This document shows positions 56,886 through 64,000 of a stretch of 64,000 bases of DNA, piece by piece; positions within the stretch are counted from its first letter, which is position 1; the number at the start of each line of letters is the position of its first letter. Source of the DNA: Paractinoplanes lichenicola (GTDB lineage Bacteria; Actinomycetota; Actinomycetes; Mycobacteriales; Micromonosporaceae); the NCBI RefSeq assembly GCF_016785085.1, contig NZ_JAENHO010000019.1, positions 81,175-145,174 of the forward strand, given 5' to 3'. The notes below the pieces were generated by a model, which searched no databases, was not told the DNA's origin, and saw nothing but the letters and a program-made list of their open reading frames with translations. The position numbers were made by a program, and so were the translations under genes.

Positions 56886-57968
56886 ATGCCACGCCGTCGG
56901 GATTCGCGCGAGAGCCCCGGACCGATGTCGGAGGCAACACTGCACTGTCCGTCCCCGAGCCGGGCGTTCACCGCCGGCGCACTCGCGCTGGCTGTCATCT
57001 CGCCCGCTCTTGACCCGACCGAGCACGCTGCCGAGGCCGTGCCGCCCACGAACCCGGTGGGACCCCAAGCCTCGGACGACATCCGCATCGAGGAGCGCAC
57101 GACCACCGCCGAGCGCGCCTCACGCGCCGCCCCCCGGCGCTTCTCACTCGCGCGGGCCGCGACGACGGCCCCGCCCCGGATCAATCCGTTCGCCGCCCCG
57201 GACGGCGGCCAGGCCCTGCGCAACGCCGTTGAGCTGGCCGTGGCCGACGAGCGGGTGGCCCTGCGCACCGCCGAGACCCTGGCCGCGGTCGAGCTGCGAC
57301 AGGGCCTGCGGGGCGGCGAGGTCACCGTCGAGGCCGGCGTGCCGGCCTCGGACGAGTTGCTCAGCCGAGCCGACGAGACCGCTCGTCAGCTCGCCGAGCA
57401 GCGGGCCCAGGCCGAGCGGGAGGCCCACGCGACCGCTCTCCGCGCCGTCGAGGAGGCGGCCGAGAGTGGCGACGGCCCCCGTTACGTCGTGGCGCCCGAG
57501 ACCCGTACCAGCGGGCGCTACCAGCGTCAGGTCCACCGCCAGTACCAGCGTCAGTACCAGCGTCAGCGCCAGGTGACGGTCCGGTACGCGCCGGCCAAGG
57601 CGCAGGGCCAGCGCGTCATGCGGCTCGGCAACGGGATGAACGCGGTCATCGCGTTCGCCCGCTCGCAGGTCGGCAAGCGCTACGTCAGTGGTGGGAGCGG
57701 CCCGGGCGGTTTCGACTGCTCCGGGTTCACCAAGCGGGCGTACGCGCTGGCCGGCATCAGCCTGCCGCACTCGTCCGGTGCGCAGGCGGCCCGTTCGCGC
57801 GGCATCTCGCGGGCCCAGGCCCGCCCCGGCGACCTGGTCGTCGGGCCCGGTCACGTGGGGATCTACATGGGCCGCGGGATGATGATCGACGCGGGCAACC
57901 ACCGCACCGGAGTGGTGTACCGCAAGGTGTATTCGGGGCTGCGGACCGCGCGTATCGGTCAGCGCTGA
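56886..57968 (+). CDS. NlpC/P60 peptidoglycan endopeptidase
   Basis: 360 residues. A hydrophobic N-terminal segment (about 27-45) may be a signal anchor. An Ala/Glu-rich coiled coil (165-195) and a basic repeat region with YQRQ repeats (211-235) link to the C-terminal NlpC/P60 domain. Catalytic C278 (GGFDCSGFTKRAYALAG), H323 (GHVGIYMG) and H339 (DAGNHRTGV) are present. It cleaves peptide stems of peptidoglycan outside the cell. The first ATG could instead be at 56925 (MSEATL). Confidence 0.92.
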   Translation: MPRRRDSRESPGPMSEATLHCPSPSRAFTAGALALAVISPALDPTEHAAEAVPPTNPVGPQASDDIRIEERTTTAERASRAAPRRFSLARAATTAPPRINPFAAPDGGQALRNAVELAVADERVALRTAETLAAVELRQGLRGGEVTVEAGVPASDELLSRADETARQLAEQRAQAEREAHATALRAVEEAAESGDGPRYVVAPETRTSGRYQRQVHRQYQRQYQRQRQVTVRYAPAKAQGQRVMRLGNGMNAVIAFARSQVGKRYVSGGSGPGGFDCSGFTKRAYALAGISLPHSSGAQAARSRGISRAQARPGDLVVGPGHVGIYMGRGMMIDAGNHRTGVVYRKVYSGLRTARIGQR

Positions 57969-57977
57969 GCCGCGACC

Positions 57978-58012
57978 GAAAAGCGCCGGGGAAATGTTCC
58001 CCGGCGCTTTTC
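57978..58012. terminator. Bidirectional terminator
   Basis: GAAAAGCGCCGGGGAA and TTCCCCGGCGCTTTTC form a perfect 16-bp stem with a 3-nt loop. The A- and T-rich ends provide U-tracts in both directions, so it serves the convergent NlpC/P60 and histidine kinase genes. Confidence 0.95.
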
Positions 58013-58024
58013 GGCGGCCGGCGT

Positions 58025-59221
58025 TCAGCGCGGCAGCGTCAGGCGGACCGTCGTGCCGACGCCCGGCTCGCTCTCCAGATGAACGCTGCCGTGGTGCGCG
58101 TCGACGATCGATTTGACGATGGCCAGCCCGAGCCCCGGCCCCTGCGCGGCCATCACCTCGGCCGCCGTGCAGCGATAGAACCGGTCGAAGACGTGCGGCA
58201 ACTCGTCGGCGGCGATACCCACCCCGGTGTCCGTGATGATCAGCTCCGGCTCGCCCGCAGCGGTGGAGTCGATCGTGATCTCGCCGTCCGGGTGGGTGAA
58301 CTTGATCGCGTTGACCAGCAGGTGGTTGAGCACCTGGGCGATCCGCTTGCCGTCGGCCCGGGCCGGCACCGGCTGGTCGGTGCGGTCGCGCAGCTTGACG
58401 CCGCGGTGCTCGGCCAGCGCCCGGCAGGCCGCGATCGCCTGGTGCGCGAGGTCGGCCAGATCCACCTCGCCCAGGTCGAGCTGGATCCGGTCGTCGGTCA
58501 TCTTGGCCACCATCAGCAGCTCGTCGATGAGGCGCAGCAGCCGGTCGGAGTTGCGCGACATCACCGACAGGAAACGGCGTGACGTCTCGGCGTCGAAATC
58601 GTCCTCGAGCAGCATCTCGAGATAGCCGCGGATGGTGGACAGCGGCGTCCGCAGCTCGTGACTGACCGTGGCCAGGAACGAGTCCTTCATCCGGTCGAGC
58701 TGGCGCATCCGGTCGGCGATCTCGCCCGCGTGCCGGGCGTACCGGCGCAGTTCGAGCTGCACCGACGCGTGGCGGGCGAGGCTGCGCAGGGCCCGCCGCT
58801 GTGCCTCGGTGAGCACTCGCGGGGTGTGGTCGACGACGCAGACCGTGCCGACCGCGTACGTCCCGTCGAGCACGACCGGCGCACCGGCGTAGAACTTGAG
58901 CCCGTGCGCGTTCACCGCGGGATTTTCGGCGAACCGCGGGTCGGCCGCCGTGTCCCGAATCTCCAGCACGTCGTGCGAGGTGATCGTGTACGTGCAGAAC
59001 GACAGATCACGCGGCGCGCCCTCGAGATCCGTACCGACCTTGGCCTTGAACCACTGCCGGTCCCGGTCGACGAGGCTGACCGCCCCGAGCGGGGTTCCGC
59101 AGATCTGCGAGGCGAGCAGCGCGATGTCGTCGAAGTCCTCCTCCGGCGCGGTGTCGAGCACGCGAGCGTCGTGCAGAGCCGCGAGCCGGCCCGGCTCGTC
59201 GACAGGCAGAGGCGCCCTCAT
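58025..59221 (-). CDS. GAF-domain sensor histidine kinase
   Basis: 398 residues without transmembrane helices. A GAF domain (about 20-150; AAVVLDGTYAVGTVCVVDH type core in GAPVVLDGTYAVGTVCVVDH) is followed by HisKA with H-box FLATVSHELRTPLSTIRGYL and HATPase with N-box HLLVNAIKFTHPDG, G1 DTGVGIAADELP and G2 QGPGLGLAIVKSI. It resembles light/redox GAF kinases but no chromophore cysteine is evident. It is an orphan kinase. Confidence 0.93.
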   Translation of the reverse strand: MRAPLPVDEPGRLAALHDARVLDTAPEEDFDDIALLASQICGTPLGAVSLVDRDRQWFKAKVGTDLEGAPRDLSFCTYTITSHDVLEIRDTAADPRFAENPAVNAHGLKFYAGAPVVLDGTYAVGTVCVVDHTPRVLTEAQRRALRSLARHASVQLELRRYARHAGEIADRMRQLDRMKDSFLATVSHELRTPLSTIRGYLEMLLEDDFDAETSRRFLSVMSRNSDRLLRLIDELLMVAKMTDDRIQLDLGEVDLADLAHQAIAACRALAEHRGVKLRDRTDQPVPARADGKRIAQVLNHLLVNAIKFTHPDGEITIDSTAAGEPELIITDTGVGIAADELPHVFDRFYRCTAAEVMAAQGPGLGLAIVKSIVDAHHGSVHLESEPGVGTTVRLTLPR

Positions 59222-59533
59222 GTTTCGATCGTCTCAGGTCGCCCGCCCGATTTGGTCGAATTCGTCGGACAACAGGGCTATACAGCAGTCGGCACCCGCC
59301 TCGACCGGCGGGTGCCGACTTGCGTATCGCCACCAGGCGCGGGGATCTCTGCCGCTCGCACCCGGTCGGATGTCAGACAGAAGCATCACCCGACCCGCGG
59401 GTTTGCCTACGCACCGGCTGTGCGTCCGCCCGATCGGGTGACGGCGACTCGCAATCGACGCGAAAGGCGGGCGATACCGGATGGGACTAGTCTTCGTGCG
59501 GAGAAGGCCTGCACACCGCCGGAGGACATCACG
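59222..59533. other. Intergenic region with an orphan hairpin
   Basis: No gene is convincing in this 312-bp gap between divergent genes. It holds a perfect 14-bp inverted repeat, AGTCGGCACCCGCC/GGCGGGTGCCGACT with a 6-nt loop (59287-59320). That is a terminator-like element upstream of both flanking genes, where no transcript should end. GGAGGACATCACG before 59534 is the ribosome binding site of the PEBP gene. Confidence 0.55.
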
Positions 59534-60064
59534 ATGAGTCTCGAACGCGCCGTTGCCCCGGATCCGTACGATCTTCTGCCCGCCGTCCCGTCCTTCACGG
59601 TGACCAGCGCGGACATGACCGACGGCCAGCCGCTCGACGAGTTGTTCGCCCACCAGAGCGTGGGCGGTAAGAACCTCTCACCCCAGCTGTCCTGGTCGGG
59701 CTTCCCCGCCGAGACCCGCGGCTTCGTGGTGACCTGCTTCGACCCCGACGCCCCGACCGGCAGCGGGTTCTGGCACTGGGTGCTGGTCAACGTGCCGGTC
59801 GGCACCACGGAGCTGGAGCGTGGCGTCGACCCGCTGCCCGGTGACGCGTTCTGCGTCCGCAACGACTACGGCGACAGCGCGTACGGTGGCTCGGCCCCGC
59901 CGCCCGGTGACCGCCCCCACCGGTACGTCTTCGCGGTGCACGCGATCGACGTCGACAAGCTCGAGGTGCCGCCGGAGGCCTCACCGGCGTACGTCGGCTT
60001 CAACCTGGCCTTTCACACCCTGGCCCGGGCCACCATCCGCCCGACGTTCCAGGTCAAGGGCTGA
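59534..60064 (+). CDS. YbhB/YbcL-type PEBP (Raf-kinase-inhibitor-like) protein
   Basis: 176 residues from ATG (GGAGG upstream). PEBP motifs are HQSVGGKNLSPQLSWSGFP, FDPDAPTGSGFWHWVLVNVP and GDSAYGGSAPPPGDRPHRYVF, which line the ligand pocket. These cytoplasmic proteins bind phosphate-containing ligands; the bacterial function is unclear. A strong terminator follows. Confidence 0.94.
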   Translation: MSLERAVAPDPYDLLPAVPSFTVTSADMTDGQPLDELFAHQSVGGKNLSPQLSWSGFPAETRGFVVTCFDPDAPTGSGFWHWVLVNVPVGTTELERGVDPLPGDAFCVRNDYGDSAYGGSAPPPGDRPHRYVFAVHAIDVDKLEVPPEASPAYVGFNLAFHTLARATIRPTFQVKG

Positions 60065-60081
60065 TTTCCCCGTACGAGGAA

Positions 60082-60108
60082 AGGCCGCCGTCCCAGGGAC
60101 GGCGGCCT
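60082..60108. terminator. Bidirectional terminator
   Basis: AGGCCGCCGTCCC and GGGACGGCGGCCT form a 13-bp inverted repeat around a single A, between the convergent PEBP and methyltransferase genes. The innermost pairs would open to make a normal loop. Confidence 0.85.
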
Positions 60109-60124
60109 CGACGTTCAGTGATCG

Positions 60125-60838
60125 TCAGGCGGGCGTGCGCGCCACGACGAAGACGGACTGGCCGAACGGCGGCTTCACGACGCTCTCGGCGGCCTTGGTC
60201 ACCGGCAGCACGATCGAGTCGTACACCTTGACCATCGGGCCCTCCTTGGGGGCCAGCTTGAAGATGCTGGTCGCGCCGTAGTAGCCGATCAGGCCGAGCG
60301 CGTTCGCGTAGTGCATCTTCTCGATCTGCAGGCCGGCCTCGGTCATGGCGGCGCTCATCGTCTTCTTGGTGTAGCGGCGGATGTGCCCGGTCGCGATGTC
60401 GACGTTGCTCATCGCGAACATGAACGCCGGCACGATGATGATGATCCGGCCGCCGGGGCGCACGAGATCGGCCATGCTGCGCAGTGCGCCGACGTGGTCC
60501 TCGATGTGCTCGAGCACGTTGTACGAGACCGCGGCACTGTATTCGCCGTTGGCGTCCGGCGACGGCAGAAGCATCTGGCGCACGTCGATGTTCGGGTGGT
60601 CGGCCATGCGCTCCTTGAGCAGCACGAGCCGGTCCGGGTCGGCTTCGGTCGCCGTGAACCGCGGAAGGTGCTCCGCCCACTCGATCGCGTAGTCCCCGAG
60701 ACCGCTGCCGATCTCGATCGGGTTGTCCCCGAGGTACGGAAGAGCGAGCTCGACGAACCACCGGCGGTGGTTCACGGCCGTGGCGAGGCCTTCGAGCACT
60801 TCGGACTGGATCCGCTGGTCTCCAGTGATGTCTGCCAT
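60125..60838 (-). CDS. Class I SAM-dependent methyltransferase
   Basis: 237 residues starting MADITGDQRIQSEVLEGL. Motif I is NPIEIGSGLGDYAIEWAEHL; VSYNVLEHIEDHVGALRSM is motif IV-like; LVRPGGRIIIIVPA matches motif VI. The C-terminus RRYTKKTMSAAMTEAGL also fits Methyltransf_11/23-type enzymes. It may act on a lipid or glycan precursor given the neighbouring GT-C gene, but the substrate is unknown. The longer frame upstream adds 20 residues with no support. Confidence 0.9.
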   Translation of the reverse strand: MADITGDQRIQSEVLEGLATAVNHRRWFVELALPYLGDNPIEIGSGLGDYAIEWAEHLPRFTATEADPDRLVLLKERMADHPNIDVRQMLLPSPDANGEYSAAVSYNVLEHIEDHVGALRSMADLVRPGGRIIIIVPAFMFAMSNVDIATGHIRRYTKKTMSAAMTEAGLQIEKMHYANALGLIGYYGATSIFKLAPKEGPMVKVYDSIVLPVTKAAESVVKPPFGQSVFVVARTPA

Positions 60839-61103
60839 ATGTAAGGTTCCCTCGTCTTGCCGATCCGAGCTGACAGCGGGACCGGAAGAGTTAACCATCC
60901 GCCGCCCGTAACCGAAAGTTGAGCCCGGTGCGGGCCCTCATTATTTGCCTGATTGAGACATAGCTCGGCTGGGTACAGCACCTGGTTGCTTCTCATGCGC
61001 CGGACCGCACGGATGTCGCGAATACACCGTTCATATCGGCTCGATCACGCATGGGCCGCTCGTCACTGCAACGTTACCAACCTCGGTTAGGCTCGCCCTC
61101 GCT

Positions 61104-63089
61104 ATGACGATTACGGGTAATGCCTCGACAGGCCAACCGGCTGGCGGGAACGTGTCGCCGCCCCGTCAAGTGACCGAAACCGAGGATCTCGACGCGGAGC
61201 TGATCGCGCTCGGGACCGACGTCGCCGCGACCGCTCCCATCTCGGTCGTGCCCGATGTCGAGGCGGCCCCTGAGCAGGAAAAAACGCCTGCCAAGCGGTG
61301 GTGGAGGCGCCGTCCGGACTGGCGCGACGTCCTTGCCACAGCGACGTTCATCGTTGTCGCGCTCTACTTGACGGCTCCCTTGTGGCTCAATCTCGATCAC
61401 CAGTTGCGAGATGATCCACAGGATCAGGCTTTCTTTGAGTGGATGATGGCGCATGGTGCGCGCGTGCTCACCGATGGCGCATATCCGTTCTTCTCCGATC
61501 GCATGAATTACCCCGATGGGGTGAACATGATGGCCAACACCTCGGTGTTGGCCGTTTCGCTGCCGATGGCGCCGGTGACCCTTCTCTTCGGGCCGCATGT
61601 GGCGTTCAACTTATTTCTCACTCTGGCGTTGGCACTTACCGGTATCGCGTGGTATTTCGTCTTCTCCCGAGTGTTCGTCTCGTCACGTATCGCGGCATGG
61701 GTCGGCGCACTCTTCTGCACATTCGCGCCGAGCATGGTGTCGCACGCCGGCGGTCACCCGAACATCGTCTCGCAATTCCTGGTCCCGCTGATCATCTGGC
61801 GGACGCTGCGCCTGCGGCAGCCGGGCCGGGCCGTACGCAACGGCCTCATCATGGCCGCGCTGCTGATCTGGCAGGCGTTCATCAACCTCGAGGTCCTCTT
61901 CATGACCGCGGTCGGCCTGGGCGTGTTCTGCCTGATCATGGCCATCGTGCGGCGCAAGAGCCACCCGGGTGAGACCCGCCGCTTCCTGCGCGGACTGACC
62001 GTCGCCGGCACCGTGACGCTGGCCGTCCTGGCCTACCCCCTGTCGGTGCAGTTCTTCGGCCCGCAGAGCTACCACGGCCTGCCGCAGTTCGTCCGCAACT
62101 TCGGCGCCGACCTGGCCTCGTTCACCGCCTATTCGAGCCACTCGGTAGCCGGTAATGCGGTGATCGCCGAGCGGCTCGCGCAAAATCCGGCCGAGGAGAA
62201 CGCATTCTTCGGCTGGGGCCTGGTCATTCTCTTCGTCGGCCTGATCGTGTGGATGCGCCGCTCGGCCGTCGTTCTCTCGCTGGGCCTGCTGGCCGTGCTC
62301 TTCGGCGCGATGTCGCTCGGACCGCGCATTTTCCTCAACGGCATCAACACCGGCATCCCCGGCATCTGGGCGGTTCTGCACAGCGTGCCGGTGCTCAACT
62401 CGGCCGTGCCCACCCGCTGGGCGATGGCCATCGCCCCGGTCGTCGGATTCCTGCTGGCCTTCGGCGTGCAACGCGCGATCGACCTGGTGAAGACCCAACC
62501 GGCCGCCCGCGGCCCGATCCGGGTCGCGATGATCACCGCGGTCGCGATGGCCCTCGTGCCGCTGGTGCCGGTGCAGCTCAAGACCGCGCCGATGGCCCCG
62601 ACCCCCGAGTTCGTCACGTCCGGCGCCTGGAAGCAGTACGTCGACGACAACCACACCGTCGTCGCGCTGCCCCTGCCCGACTCGGGCTACCCCGACCCGC
62701 TGCGCTGGACCGCGATCACCGGTCAGGATATGCGCATCGCCGGGGCGTACGCGCTGCTGCCGAACCAGAACCCGCTCAACCCGGACGACCGTACGGCGTT
62801 GTTCTCGCCGCCATGGCGCCCGACCAGCGGCCTGATGGCGTCGATCCGCCAAGGCAACCCGATCCCCGAGATCAACGACACCCGGCGCGAGATGACCCTG
62901 GCTGACCTGCGCTACTGGAAGGCCGCGGTGATCGTGCTGACGCCGCAGCTGCGCGACACCGAGATGCTGCGTGCCATGACCGGCCTGCTCGGCTTCCAGC
63001 CGACCTGGACGGGCGGCGCCTGGGTCTGGGACGTCCGCCACCTGGTCGACAACCCGAACGCGGTGCTGACCGGCCCCGACATCGGCTGA
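61104..63089 (+). CDS. GT-C-like polytopic membrane protein (probable glycosyltransferase)
   Basis: 661 residues. A charged cytoplasmic head (1-75) is followed by about 10 transmembrane helices. The first loop carries acidic LDHQLRDDPQDQAFFEWMM, similar to the acidic DxD/DE loop of GT-C enzymes. A C-terminal extracellular domain of about 180 residues includes LPLPDSGYPDPLRW. Such proteins transfer sugars from polyprenyl carriers outside the membrane. The 5' third of the gene (to about 61740) is noticeably less GC-rich than the rest. A strong terminator follows. Confidence 0.8.
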   Translation: MTITGNASTGQPAGGNVSPPRQVTETEDLDAELIALGTDVAATAPISVVPDVEAAPEQEKTPAKRWWRRRPDWRDVLATATFIVVALYLTAPLWLNLDHQLRDDPQDQAFFEWMMAHGARVLTDGAYPFFSDRMNYPDGVNMMANTSVLAVSLPMAPVTLLFGPHVAFNLFLTLALALTGIAWYFVFSRVFVSSRIAAWVGALFCTFAPSMVSHAGGHPNIVSQFLVPLIIWRTLRLRQPGRAVRNGLIMAALLIWQAFINLEVLFMTAVGLGVFCLIMAIVRRKSHPGETRRFLRGLTVAGTVTLAVLAYPLSVQFFGPQSYHGLPQFVRNFGADLASFTAYSSHSVAGNAVIAERLAQNPAEENAFFGWGLVILFVGLIVWMRRSAVVLSLGLLAVLFGAMSLGPRIFLNGINTGIPGIWAVLHSVPVLNSAVPTRWAMAIAPVVGFLLAFGVQRAIDLVKTQPAARGPIRVAMITAVAMALVPLVPVQLKTAPMAPTPEFVTSGAWKQYVDDNHTVVALPLPDSGYPDPLRWTAITGQDMRIAGAYALLPNQNPLNPDDRTALFSPPWRPTSGLMASIRQGNPIPEINDTRREMTLADLRYWKAAVIVLTPQLRDTEMLRAMTGLLGFQPTWTGGAWVWDVRHLVDNPNAVLTGPDIG

Positions 63090-63095
63090 ACACAG

Positions 63096-63133
63096 AAAAA
63101 TGGGCGGCCCCTTCAACGGGGCCGCCCATTTTT
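63096..63133 (+). terminator. Strong rho-independent terminator
   Basis: AAAAATGGGCGGCCCC and GGGGCCGCCCATTTTT pair perfectly over 16 bp around TTCAAC, giving T-tracts at both ends. It ends the GT-C gene and can also serve the small minus-strand gene that follows. Confidence 0.95.
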
Positions 63134-63139
63134 TATCGG

Positions 63140-63289
63140 TCAGCGGCGGCGACCCTGCAGTTTGGTCAGCAGGCTGCGCAGCTTGCGCTGATTTTCGGGC
63201 TTGGCCAGCTGGCGCTGACCCTGCTCGATCATGCGCCGGCCTTGCGGGCTGGACAGAAATGCGCGAAGACGCTGAGACAGCGACGGCAT
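63140..63289 (-). CDS. 49-residue basic helical protein
   Basis: ATG at 63289 with AAAGGAG 6 bases upstream. The sequence MPSLSQRLRAFLSSPQGRRM followed by AKPENQRKLRSLL is highly basic (pI clearly alkaline) and helical. It ends in LQGRRR. It resembles small conserved actinobacterial hypotheticals. A longer frame to 63397 includes non-conserved residues and no ribosome binding site, so it is not used. Confidence 0.75.
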   Translation of the reverse strand: MPSLSQRLRAFLSSPQGRRMIEQGQRQLAKPENQRKLRSLLTKLQGRRR

Positions 63290-63398
63290 CCGTGACTCCT
63301 TTCGTCGAGATCGGCGAGTTGAACACGGACTCTTTGAGGGTGACACGCTTTCCTGACAGCCAGTTGTATGCCCAGACCCCAACTGGCGGAACCTCAAC

Positions 63399-63850
63399 TA
63401 TGTGAGTGCTTACTTACCGGGGTTGGGGTGGGGAGCGCCGCGTCCGTTAGCGATGTGAGTACTCACTTACCTGATAGCTGCCGGCGGGCGGGCCGGCTCG
63501 GCTCACGAGCGATGTGAGTACTCACTTACCTGGTTTGGGGGCGGGCTGGTCGGCTAGCTCACCAGCGATGTGAGTGCTCACTTACCTGATGGGTGCGGGG
63601 CAAGTCGGCTCGGCTTGCCAGCGATGTGAGTACTCACTTACCTAGTTGGGCGGGTGGGCCGCCTCGGTCTGCGAGCGGTCGCGTCGCCTCATAGCGATGT
63701 GAGTGCTCACTTACCTGCTGAGGGCGGGCTGGTCGGTTCGGCTTACGGGCGATGTGAGGACTCACTTACCTGGCCGGGCGAGTGGGTCGCCTCGGTTTAC
63801 AAGCGTGGTCGGGTGCCGTGTTCGTTGGCGATGTGAGTACTCACTTACCC
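63399..63850. repeat. Eight-copy array of a palindromic repeat
   Basis: The core GATGTGAGTACTCACTTACC, or a close variant, occurs eight times, starting near 63399, 63452, 63511, 63567, 63623, 63696, 63751 and 63830. It contains the perfect palindrome GTGAGTACTCAC (variants have GTGAGTGCTCAC or GTGAGGACTCAC). Unit spacing is 53-79 bases, mostly 55-59. The intervening sequence is GC-rich and loosely similar (GGGCGGGCTGGTCGGCTCGG-like). It is not protein-coding and not a CRISPR. Confidence 0.9.
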
Positions 63851-63977
63851 GGTTGGAGGTGGTGGGGCGCCGCGGGTCGCGTCCACCGAAGTGGTGTATG
63901 ACCTGGTCTTTCCCGGCGAACTGAGGCGGCCACCGCAGATCCTTCGGATTGTCTAGATCACGAAGGAGAGACCTGCG

Positions 63978-64000
63978 ATGGCCGCAGAACCGAGTCTGAA
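63978..64000 (+). CDS. Start of an unidentified gene (cut by window edge)
   Basis: ATG at 63978 follows AAGGAGAG by 8 bases and encodes MAAEPSL before the window ends. The spacing and ribosome binding site are good, so a real gene start is likely. Seven codons are too few to identify it. The repeat array lies about 130 bases upstream, within its possible regulatory region. Confidence 0.55.

Noticed and set aside
63290..63397. N-terminal extension of the 49-residue protein
   Set aside because: The ATG at 63289 has a strong AAAGGAG site; the 36 extra residues are low-complexity and unsupported.
63399..63850. CRISPR array
   Set aside because: Repeats are short, spacing varies from 53 to 79 bases, the intervening sequences resemble each other, and no cas genes are present in the window.
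63654..63924. Small ORFs within the repeat array
   Set aside because: The frames simply translate the repeated DNA, lack ribosome binding sites and have no protein-like conservation pattern.

Overview
High-GC actinobacterial chromosome, most likely Micromonosporaceae (Actinoplanes-like). The basis is very high third-position GC, frequent GTG starts, ATGA/GTGA operon overlaps, and Actinobacteria-typical families (DUF5926, DUF5324-like, LCP, paired solute:sodium symporters with DUF485 partners). No plasmid or phage core genes are visible, so most of the window is ordinary chromosome with a few accessory patches.

Layout. 0-13 kb: serS (partial), OsmC peroxidase, zincin peptidase, AIM24, pheA, a lipoprotein, arginine deiminase, a GH16-like protein, a soluble histidine kinase, GDPD, rhodanese and an LCP ligase. 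13-22 kb: two DUF485-type/SSS symporter pairs, two tiny tandem paralogues, a flavin reductase and a two-gene ABC exporter. 20.7-26.4 kb: a PhoB-type two-component operon, a cluster of DnaA-box-like 9-mers, and a LytS/LytTR pair whose junction carries two 47-bp tandem units that are also mini-cistrons. 26.5-34.2 kb: a secreted PET-hydrolase/cutinase homologue, a polyprenyl sugar-phosphate transferase, Fpg, a glycosyltransferase, an arylsulfotransferase, and a hydrolase-TetR operon with twin operators. 34.2-36.7 kb: a small lower-GC island with a GntR fragment, a decayed tRNA-Ser copy with terminator, and a DndB-like DGQHR protein. 36.8-49 kb: VOC protein, soxR next to a split transketolase, thiolase, rhomboid, cyclophilin, CorA, an aminotransferase, and a three-gene cassette (nucleotidyltransferase, glycerol-1-phosphate-dehydrogenase-like, CDP-alcohol transferase). 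49-52.8 kb: accessory locus at tRNA-Ser(UGA). 53-64 kb: GH30 glucanase, quinone oxidoreductase, NlpC/P60, histidine kinase, PEBP, methyltransferase, GT-C-like membrane protein, a 49-residue protein, and an eight-copy palindromic repeat array.

The best candidate for an undescribed system is 49.0-52.8 kb. A 141-residue protein with a hydrophobic N-terminal helix overlaps (ATGA) a STAND/NB-ARC-TPR ATPase. The effector C-terminus and the STAND N-terminus share a 16-residue motif ending SGIVQTGD. This is the architecture of NLR-associated bacterial amyloid signalling (a RHIM-like motif templated from receptor to membrane-acting effector). A protein carrying an R-D-x3-H (HEPN-type RNase) motif and a tRNA-Ser gene lie immediately upstream. 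Other notable items are the mini-cistron relay at 25.1-25.2 kb, the PETase-like subsite residues at 26.5 kb, and the repeat array at 63.4-63.85 kb.
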